A stretch of DNA of 64,000 nt, from assembly GCF_000300235.2 (NCBI RefSeq), contig NZ_CP004388.1:973501-1037500 (forward strand), written 5' to 3'. Source of the DNA: Thalassospira xiamenensis M-5 = DSM 17429 (GTDB lineage Bacteria; Pseudomonadota; Alphaproteobacteria; Rhodospirillales; Thalassospiraceae). The translations under genes were made by a program, and so were the position numbers. Below, piece after piece: positions 18,030-25,054 of this stretch. The notes below the pieces were generated by a model, which saw only the letters and a list, made by a program, of their open reading frames with translations, was not told the DNA's origin and ran no database searches. Position 1 is the stretch's first letter, and every line of letters begins with the position of its first letter.

Positions 18030-18674
18030 TCACGCGGCGCGGTGATCCCAGAAATCTCCGGCCTTCTGGCGCACGCGATCCCGGTCGATCACGACCGTTG
18101 ACGGGCGAGACCGGCTTTTGCGCAAAACACCCTGACGGCGAAGATCAGCAATCATGCGGCTTGCGGTTTCGGTGGTTGTGGCAATGATGCTGCCCAGCTT
18201 GTCGCGTGTCGGCAGCGGGCAGTGATCATCCTTGGCACTCCAGAGCAGGAAACGGCAAATCCGGCGCATCGCCGATCCGGTCCCCAGATTGACCTTCCAG
18301 TTATAGCCATCGACAACCTCGCGTGCGAGCAGCCGCAGGATCGCCTGTTGCAGTTCGGGATTGGTCGCCTGTGCCATTCGGATGCGCGCAACCGGAATGC
18401 GCATCAGGACCGTTGGCGTCAGGGTTTCGCTGATCAGTGAAAGACCCGGTTCGACAACCGTCTCAAGCCCGATCAGATCACCGGGGCGGAACACGCGGCA
18501 GACTTGACGTTCGCCATCTTCGGCATAATGACATTGCATCACAAGGCCCGACAGGATGCGATAGATATATTCGCCTTCCTCTTCGTGGTGCCCGATGGCG
18601 GCATTGGCCCCCATATCAAGGGCCGGGTTTTCAGCAAGTTTCTCAAGATGTTTCAAGGCGTCTTCGTTGTTCAT
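18030..18674 (-). CDS. Crp/Fnr-family transcriptional regulator
   Basis: A 214-residue regulator from ATG 18674, preceded by GGGAG. The cyclic-nucleotide-binding-like barrel covers about residues 20-115 (YIYRILSGLVMQCHYAEDG ... FRPGDLIGLE). The C-terminal winged helix has LPTRDKLGSIIATTTETASR as its recognition unit. The N-terminal cysteine cluster that holds the Fe-S centre of true FNR is absent, so it is not an FNR oxygen sensor of the classic type. The N-terminus has two adjacent histidines (GHH). It lies just downstream of a PepSY gene on the same strand and may control the metal-related genes here. Effector unknown. Confidence 0.88.
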   Translation of the reverse strand: MNNEDALKHLEKLAENPALDMGANAAIGHHEEEGEYIYRILSGLVMQCHYAEDGERQVCRVFRPGDLIGLETVVEPGLSLISETLTPTVLMRIPVARIRMAQATNPELQQAILRLLAREVVDGYNWKVNLGTGSAMRRICRFLLWSAKDDHCPLPTRDKLGSIIATTTETASRMIADLRRQGVLRKSRSRPSTVVIDRDRVRQKAGDFWDHRAA

Positions 18675-18781
18675 GGGGAACTCCCGATGGCACAAGGGAG
18701 ATACGCGGCACGTTGCGGGGTGCCGCGTATCGACACCAGATCTTTTATCCAGCCGGATGGCCGGGTTGCATTGTCGAACCT

Positions 18782-20167
18782 TCAGGCCACGCGCAATGAC
18801 CGGGCGGGGCGGGCCACAAACAGCCAGTCCAGGAACCAGATCACCAGCATGGATACACCGACGACCGGGTAAATGATTCCGCCAATCCCAAGGATCACCG
18901 TCACCCCGATCAGGCTTTTTGTCCGGCGCGGCAAGGGCGGTATGCCCAGCGATCCGGCCGGGCGGCGTTTCCACCACATCATCCCGCCAGATACAGCCAT
19001 AAAGACAATCGCGGTACAGACAATCATCAGCACAATCTGGTTGATCACCCCGTATTCCTGACCCATATGGACATTGATCGCCCATTCCATGATGCGGCCA
19101 AAGATGCCGTAGTCCTGATATCCCATATCAATCAACGGTCGACCTGAATATTGGTCCAGATGAATGACGCGCTGCTGGGACAGGTCATCGGGATAAATTG
19201 ATGCGCTGTAAACACCGGTTTCACTGCTTGGCAATGAAATCGCATAGCCGGGTGCAATGCCAAGTTCCGCGAACTTTGCCACGGCGGCATCTATGCCAAA
19301 CGGAGTTGGTGTGCCACCATTGGCAGTTGATGTGCCATCAATCGATAACGGGATCTGGGCGTTTTCGGTAGTCCAGCCGGTTTCACCAAAAGCCTTGATC
19401 ATCGGGACGGACGAAAGGGGCACATCGACGCGAACACCCGATGGATAGCCGCTCGGCGTACCATTGGCGAATTCGTTGGCATATTTGCCCCAGAATACTG
19501 ACCAGAACATGCCGGTCGCGGCCAGAAACACGATAAAGAAGCCAACGAAAATGCCGGTAACCGCATGGGCATCGCGCCACCAGCGCCGACGCGCCGGGGT
19601 ATCGCGCACGGTTAGAACGCCGCCGCTTTGATTGTCACGCGGCCACCAAAGATAGGTGCCTGTCACGACCAGAAGGATGCTCCATCCCGCGGCGATTTCG
19701 ATCAGGTAATTGGTAACGGTACCAAATTCGGCCAGACTGTGAATGCGGCGGATCAGCCACATGATCGTGCCGCGATCTGGCATCGATCCCAGCACCAGCC
19801 CGGTATAGGGATCGACATAAACCGACCGGCGATCACCAGCCGATGTGGCAATGACGATTTCGGTGCTACGGTCCGGCGAGGTCGGCGTGATGATTTTGAC
19901 CGGTTTGTCCCCGACGAAATAGCGCACGGCATCAACCTGTGTGCTGATCGGAAGTGGCGGTACATCCAGAACATTGACGAATTTCAGGTCGGAATAGACC
20001 CAGTCATCGATTTCGTCACGGAAAAGATAGGCTGCACCAGTGACGGCCAGAAGAATCATAAAAGGCAGAACAAAAAGTCCGGCATAGAAATGCCAGCGCC
20101 AGACAGCGCGATAGAGGCTGCTTGTCCCTTTTGGCGCATTTTTGGCATGAGCCGATGCGTTTGGCAT
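18782..20167 (-). CDS. PepSY-associated transmembrane protein
   Basis: A 461-residue inner-membrane protein. It begins with a helix RAVWRWHFYAGLFVLPFMI, the conserved W-x-x-H-x-x-x-G start of the PepSY_TM family. PepSY-type periplasmic domains follow (for example RRSVYVDPYTGLVLG, and a second one ending VIHLDQYSGRPLIDMG). Further helices contain RRIHSLAEFG, DAHAVTGIF and NVHMGQEYG, whose histidines are probable haem or metal ligands. Such proteins often accompany siderophore receptors and are thought to act as ferric reductases. No TonB receptor is next to it here. The preferred start is ATG 20167; a GTG lies one codon before. Confidence 0.85.
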   Translation of the reverse strand: MPNASAHAKNAPKGTSSLYRAVWRWHFYAGLFVLPFMILLAVTGAAYLFRDEIDDWVYSDLKFVNVLDVPPLPISTQVDAVRYFVGDKPVKIITPTSPDRSTEIVIATSAGDRRSVYVDPYTGLVLGSMPDRGTIMWLIRRIHSLAEFGTVTNYLIEIAAGWSILLVVTGTYLWWPRDNQSGGVLTVRDTPARRRWWRDAHAVTGIFVGFFIVFLAATGMFWSVFWGKYANEFANGTPSGYPSGVRVDVPLSSVPMIKAFGETGWTTENAQIPLSIDGTSTANGGTPTPFGIDAAVAKFAELGIAPGYAISLPSSETGVYSASIYPDDLSQQRVIHLDQYSGRPLIDMGYQDYGIFGRIMEWAINVHMGQEYGVINQIVLMIVCTAIVFMAVSGGMMWWKRRPAGSLGIPPLPRRTKSLIGVTVILGIGGIIYPVVGVSMLVIWFLDWLFVARPARSLRVA

Positions 20168-20320
20168 CACGATATCCCCAATTCGGTCGCGGGTCTGTCG
20201 GGATACGGGCGCATTGGCCCGATGATCCCTACCCGGAACTCAAACAATCTGAAGTTGACCATGCTGGGTGGTCCGGGGCCAGTAAGGGCAACGGACATCA
20301 TCCATCAGGCCGGGAGACAC

Positions 20321-20776
20321 TCAGACGGGAAAGGGCGGGGCGCGGGGCGATGCCGCAATCGGACAGAAATCATGCAGGCGTGCCGTGATATGAAGGGCGG
20401 TGACCGCATTGGACATTCGCACGCGATGGATCAATGGCAATTCCGGTTCGACGGGCAGGCCGACCGCATGATTGCCAAGGCCGCAAATCGCGCATTGGAA
20501 TCCTTCATAGGCACTGGAATGAGGGGAAGAACCGCCTTCTTCTGTTGCACCAGCCGGGACAGATATCGTCTTGATGCCATTGGCGGTACAGATGATAAGC
20601 GGGATAAAGTTCTGATCGGCGTTGCCACCGACAGCGGCCGGGGTATTGGCAAGCGCGACCGGCGCATGCATAAAGCCGAACATCAGGGCGTTTGCCAGCA
20701 AAAAGCACGCGACAGCAACCGACAGGCTGCGTCTGAGTGCCGAATATATCTGGCGGGTTCTGATCACGGCTTTCAA
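20321..20776 (-). CDS. DUF2946-type exported protein with paired cysteines
   Basis: A 151-residue protein with an N-terminal hydrophobic segment (about residues 18-40, ending HAPVALANTP) that looks like a signal peptide or anchor. The rest carries FIPLIICTANGIKTI (C63), CAICGLG (C95, C98) and a tail FCPIAASPRAPP, which is the cysteine and R-A-P-P pattern I associate with DUF2946. That family is found next to copper and iron transport genes and may bind metal. It lies upstream of the PepSY gene on the same strand. The start is TTG 20776 or GTG 20767; no ATG is available, and a 10-bp hairpin sits just upstream. Confidence 0.65.
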   Translation of the reverse strand: MKAVIRTRQIYSALRRSLSVAVACFLLANALMFGFMHAPVALANTPAAVGGNADQNFIPLIICTANGIKTISVPAGATEEGGSSPHSSAYEGFQCAICGLGNHAVGLPVEPELPLIHRVRMSNAVTALHITARLHDFCPIAASPRAPPFPV

Positions 20777-21098
20777 TCCATTCCGGAAAGATACCTGCCT
20801 TCAATAATCCCTTGAAGGCAGGGTGTCAAAACCTCTTGGTGTGAACCACTTATCAGCAATTTTTTATAATCGTTCCTATAACAATTGAAATTCGCTGATT
20901 TGACTTGGTTGCGACGAATTGCACCAACAGTGTTTTGGCATTCTGAAAGCCAAAAAATTTTGTCTCAGATTTCGAAACGCCGGTTGTGACGAAGGCTGTC
21001 AAAGCTTCCAGCATGCGGTTTGCAAATAGTTTTCGGTAAAACTCCTGTTTGGGGCTAGGCTTCATTACCTGCTTTGGTCATTTGCGGAGAACCCCCCT
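20777..21098. promoter_or_regulatory. Divergent promoter region of DUF2946 and P-type ATPase genes
   Basis: This 322-bp AT-rich gap separates two divergently read metal-related genes. CCTGCCTTCA (20794-20803) and TGAAGGCAGG (20813-20822) form a perfect 10-bp inverted repeat, 18 bases upstream of the DUF2946 start. It could be an operator or a leader hairpin; it has no T-run. No other gene is recognised in it. Confidence 0.5.
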
Positions 21099-23027
21099 AT
21101 GCATGCCTATCAGCACGGTGGTGTGCCAGAACAGAAAACGCCCATATGGTCTGCGGTTCGTCTTAACCGGGCGGTTCTGATTTTGACCGTTGTCGGCATT
21201 GTCACCCATTTTGCCTTGATACCGGTTTCGATCTCTGTACCGGTTTTCGGGCATGCCGCGATGGATTGGCCGCTTTTTGCAGTGATTGCACTGGGCGGCG
21301 GGGTTCTGATTTTTGAAATCGTGCAAAAGGCGCTTGCCCGGGATTTCGGTGCGGATTTTCTGGCGGTGATTGCCTTTGTCACCGGTGTGGTGTTGGGCGA
21401 ATATCTGGCGGCGGCGCTGATTATCCTGATGCTGAGCGGTGGGCAGGTTCTTGAAGCATTTGCCATGCGCAAGGCATCTTCGGCGTTAAATGCGCTTGCC
21501 GATCGGATGCCGCGTGTGGCGCATCGCAAAGACGGCGAAAACATTACCGACATCAGCCTTGATGACATCGTGGTCGGTGATCTGATTGCGATTTTCCCGC
21601 ATGATACTGCCCCGGTCGATGGGGTGGTCGTCGATGGTCATGGCGCCATGGATGAAAGTTACCTGACCGGGGAGCCGTTTGTTGTGGCCAAGGCACCAGG
21701 GGCATCGGTGCTTTCAGGTGCGATCAACGGAGATGCGGTTCTGGTCATTCGGGCGGAGAGGCTTTCAAGTGAGTCACGCTATGCCCAAATCATGCAGGTC
21801 ATGCAGGAAGCCGAACAGAAACGCCCGAAAATTCGCCGGATCGGGGATCAGATCGGGGCGTGGTTCGCCCCGTTTGCTTTGTTGGTTGCTTTTATCGCTT
21901 GGTATCTGAGCGGTGATTCCGTGCGGTTTCTGGCAGTCCTGGTCGTGGCAACGCCTTGTCCGCTTTTGATTGCCATTCCGATCACGATTATGAGCGCGAT
22001 TTCCATGGCCGCCAGACGGGGCATCGTGATCAGCGATCCGACGGTTCTGGAACGGTTACCGACATGTAAAACGGCAATTTTTGATAAAACCGGAACACTG
22101 ACATATGGCCGACCTGAACTGGTCGAAGTTCTGCCCGCCAGCGGTCATGGCGCGAACGAGGTTTTGCGCCTGGCCGCCAGTCTTGAACGGTATTCAAAAC
22201 ATCCGCTGGCAACCGCGGTGCTGGCAGCGGCAGAAAGCCGCAAACTGGCGCTTGGCGATGTGGCTCGAGTATCAGAAAAGCCCGGGCAGGGGCTGGTCGG
22301 GGCGGTGGATGGTCAGGAGATTGCGGTGACCCACCGCAAAAAGCTGATCGCAAGTGACCCGGCCATGGCCGAAATCCTGCCGCCAGATGTCAGCGGACTT
22401 GAATGCGTGATCATGATTGATGGTGCCTATGGTGCGACATTGCGTTTCCACGATAGCCCGCGTGCCGATGGCAGGAATTTCGTCGGGCATCTCGGGCCGG
22501 TTCATAATTTCAACAAGGTCATGCTGCTGTCGGGGGATCGCGCAAGCGAGGTCAGTCATCTTTCAAAGCTGCTTGGCATTGATGAGAGTCTTGCCTCACA
22601 AAGTCCGGAGCAAAAGGTTGAAATCGTGCGACGCGAAACGGCGCTTGCGCCCACGCTTTTCATGGGGGATGGCATTAATGATGCGCCCGCGCTGGCGGTG
22701 GCAACCGTTGGTATCGCCTTTGGTAAACACAGTTCTGTAACGGCCGAGGCCGCCGGTGCCGTGATCCCCGAAAGTTCGCTTCAGGCGGTTGACGAACTGT
22801 TTCACATCAGCATGACCATGCGGCGCATTCTGCTGCAAAGTGTGATCGGTGGCATGGTGTTATCGATCTTTGCCATGGGCTTTGCCGCCTTTGGCTACAT
22901 CAGTCCGGTTGCTGGTGCCGTGCTGCAGGAGGGGATTGATGTCATTGCGATCGTCAATGCCTTGCGCCTTGCCCTGGCGGGCAATATCCGCGCCGATCTT
23001 GTTGGGGATGAAAAGCAGATATCCTGA
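21099..23027 (+). CDS. P1B-type heavy-metal P-type ATPase with a TPC metal motif
   Basis: A 642-residue cation pump. Landmarks: actuator TGE at residues 190-192, transmembrane metal motif ATPCPLL at 284-290, phosphorylated aspartate D329 in DKTGTLT, KHPLATAV in the nucleotide domain, GDGINDAPALA in the P domain, and four hydrophobic helices before the actuator domain. The residue that is the first Cys of the usual CPC is Thr (T-P-C). There is no N-terminal HMA domain with CxxC, only a short tail MHAYQHGG with two histidines. The ion is therefore not assured to be Cu or Zn. Divergent from the DUF2946/PepSY genes, which suggests shared metal control. Followed by hdeD. Confidence 0.9.
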   Translation: MHAYQHGGVPEQKTPIWSAVRLNRAVLILTVVGIVTHFALIPVSISVPVFGHAAMDWPLFAVIALGGGVLIFEIVQKALARDFGADFLAVIAFVTGVVLGEYLAAALIILMLSGGQVLEAFAMRKASSALNALADRMPRVAHRKDGENITDISLDDIVVGDLIAIFPHDTAPVDGVVVDGHGAMDESYLTGEPFVVAKAPGASVLSGAINGDAVLVIRAERLSSESRYAQIMQVMQEAEQKRPKIRRIGDQIGAWFAPFALLVAFIAWYLSGDSVRFLAVLVVATPCPLLIAIPITIMSAISMAARRGIVISDPTVLERLPTCKTAIFDKTGTLTYGRPELVEVLPASGHGANEVLRLAASLERYSKHPLATAVLAAAESRKLALGDVARVSEKPGQGLVGAVDGQEIAVTHRKKLIASDPAMAEILPPDVSGLECVIMIDGAYGATLRFHDSPRADGRNFVGHLGPVHNFNKVMLLSGDRASEVSHLSKLLGIDESLASQSPEQKVEIVRRETALAPTLFMGDGINDAPALAVATVGIAFGKHSSVTAEAAGAVIPESSLQAVDELFHISMTMRRILLQSVIGGMVLSIFAMGFAAFGYISPVAGAVLQEGIDVIAIVNALRLALAGNIRADLVGDEKQIS

Positions 23028-23125
23028 ACATATCATCGACCGGAACCAAGCTTTGATGGCGGCGTTTATACAAACGACGGATCACATTTAAAGAAATCGG
23101 TAAATGAAACCAAAGGGACAGATCC

Positions 23126-23695
23126 ATGACACTCGTTGTAAATGACGGCACGCCGGAAATGCGCGCACTTCTGGAAAAGGGACGCAAACGGCTTCGGACT
23201 GTCGGGATCGTTCTGCTTTTGCTGGGTATTCTTGCCGTCGCCTTCCCGTTTGCCACGACGATTGCGTTTAAAACCGTGATCGGCTGGTTGTTTATCATCG
23301 GGGCTGTCGGGCATTTTTACGGCGCGTGGAATGCCGATACACCAACGCGCCGCTGGATCGATGTGGTGCAAGGCGTTCTGTTCGCGCTTGTCGGCGGGTG
23401 GCTGGCCTTTTTCCCGCTGACCGGGATTGTGACCCTGACCGTGTTACTGGCAATTGCCTTTATCCTGCAAGGATTGCTTGAACTTGCCATGGCGTTCCGC
23501 CTCAGCCAGTTTCCCGGCTGGAAATGGATGCTGTTTTCCGGCGGTATCGCAGTGCTTGCCGGTGTTTTAATATTCGTGGAATTGCCAAGTGCTGCCACTT
23601 GGGCGATTGGATTGTTGCTTGGGATTAATCTGATTTCGTCAGGTTTGAGCTATCTGATGGTGTCAATGGCAATGCGAACGGTTACCAAGAGCTAA
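23126..23695 (+). CDS. HdeD-family (DUF308) membrane protein
   Basis: A 189-residue protein of six membrane helices in three hairpins. The glycine-rich helices (VVQGVLFALVGGWLAFF; WMLFSGGIAVLAGVLIF) follow the DUF308/HdeD repeat. HdeD of E. coli belongs to the acid-resistance island; its molecular role is unclear. It is 98 bp downstream of the ATPase on the same strand, possibly the same transcript. Its stop overlaps the convergent glycosyltransferase gene by four bases. Confidence 0.83.
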   Translation: MTLVVNDGTPEMRALLEKGRKRLRTVGIVLLLLGILAVAFPFATTIAFKTVIGWLFIIGAVGHFYGAWNADTPTRRWIDVVQGVLFALVGGWLAFFPLTGIVTLTVLLAIAFILQGLLELAMAFRLSQFPGWKWMLFSGGIAVLAGVLIFVELPSAATWAIGLLLGINLISSGLSYLMVSMAMRTVTKS

Positions 23696-24975
23696 GCTGC
23701 GATTTCTGTGCCGTTCAGGATCAGATCAACCGCCGTAGCAACACCGTTTTCATGCGAAATTTGTTTGGCAATTCGTTTTGCTGTTTCGTGAACCTGTGGT
23801 GTTGCCAGAATGTCGCTTATGGCGCTGGCAAGACATTTTGCATCAAGCTTCGATGAGGGGATCAACTGGTGGGCAACGCCGATCGTGTAAAGCCGTTTGG
23901 CCCAGAATGGTTGATCGCCAAAGAACGGTACAATAATGGATGGACATCCCGCCCGTAATGTTGCTGCACACGTTCCGGCCCCCCCATGATGTATGGCGGT
24001 CTTTACATGTTTGAACATCCATTCGTGTGGTACTTCCCGAACGGCATAAATGTTGGATGGCCAATCAACACCGGAAGCAATGCCGCCCCAACCGGTTGCA
24101 ATGATTGCCTGGACATTTGCCTGTTTGACCGCATCAATCAACATTTGGGCGGTCTTTTGCGGATTGGTGGCGGGCATGGAGCCAAACCCGATATAGATCA
24201 GTTTTTGACTGTTTTTGATAAAGCTCGTCATTTCGGTGCTTGGCTCGTACAAAGCATCATTTACAAACCAATAGCCCGTGACAGCAGCTTTTTTCGGCCA
24301 GTCATTTGGGCGCGCTATGATGGCGTTGCTATAGGCGTTTAGAACCGTGATGGCTCCGAACTTTTGTGATTTTAGGATATCAAATTTCTGATACGGGATG
24401 GCTTTATGCCGTTTTGATGCCCAATCGCGGAGGCTGTTGCGCAACGACAGATTAACCAACCCCTTCACAAGCTTCCCTGTCAGAAGGTTATATTTCTGGC
24501 AATCCGCCATATTGGGAAAGCCGATATGCGGATAGGCACGAGTTGGAATAAGTGCTGGTATCAACTGGGCCAGAATGGCTGGGATTGCAAAATGATCAGC
24601 AATTGCCAAGGCGCCAAAGGCTTTTGGATGAAATACTATTTTGTCTGGCCTGAGCCTATTAATGGTTTCAAAAATATCATCAAGAAGCGCACCTTGAAGG
24701 TCTCTTCCTTGCGCACGCAATTTTACGATACTGCTTATTTTCTTTAGGAATCCGGTGCCCGGATTTGACGCATTCGCAAATTGTGGTTTGTTGGTCAGAT
24801 TTATTAACGCATCTGTTAAGGGCGCAAATGCGAGGCCGTGTTGTTGTACTAACGATTGGAAGCGCCCGGGGGCGGCAAGTGTAACCATATGGCCGGTTTG
24901 TTGTAACCCGTACGCCAAAGCAATGAAGGGCTGGATGTCGCCGCGTGTGCCATAGGTCATCAACAAGATATGCAT
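23692..24975 (-). CDS. UGT/MGT-type (GT1/GT28-like) glycosyltransferase
   Basis: A 427-residue two-domain GT-B enzyme. The N-terminus MHILLMTYGTRGDIQPFIAL has the T-x-G-T-R-G-D-x-Q-P acceptor-side motif shared by sterol and macrolide glucosyltransferases. The C-terminal donor-binding half has IYIGFGSMPA, VREVPHEWMF and AIHHGGAGTCAATLRAG ... PFFGDQPFWAKR, the PSPG-like sugar-nucleotide site with its HHGGAGT core. Probable substrate: a lipid or small hydrophobic acceptor. By eye it is more AT-rich than its neighbours and stands alone, which suggests transfer. It overlaps hdeD tail to tail by 4 bp. Confidence 0.85.
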   Translation of the reverse strand: MHILLMTYGTRGDIQPFIALAYGLQQTGHMVTLAAPGRFQSLVQQHGLAFAPLTDALINLTNKPQFANASNPGTGFLKKISSIVKLRAQGRDLQGALLDDIFETINRLRPDKIVFHPKAFGALAIADHFAIPAILAQLIPALIPTRAYPHIGFPNMADCQKYNLLTGKLVKGLVNLSLRNSLRDWASKRHKAIPYQKFDILKSQKFGAITVLNAYSNAIIARPNDWPKKAAVTGYWFVNDALYEPSTEMTSFIKNSQKLIYIGFGSMPATNPQKTAQMLIDAVKQANVQAIIATGWGGIASGVDWPSNIYAVREVPHEWMFKHVKTAIHHGGAGTCAATLRAGCPSIIVPFFGDQPFWAKRLYTIGVAHQLIPSSKLDAKCLASAISDILATPQVHETAKRIAKQISHENGVATAVDLILNGTEIAA

Positions 24976-25054
24976 ATCGCGTCCTTCGGCGGAAAATGGG
25001 CGTATTGCAAAATCGATTTGTTGTCAGATGTCAGGTGAAGTTGACCCGCACAGA

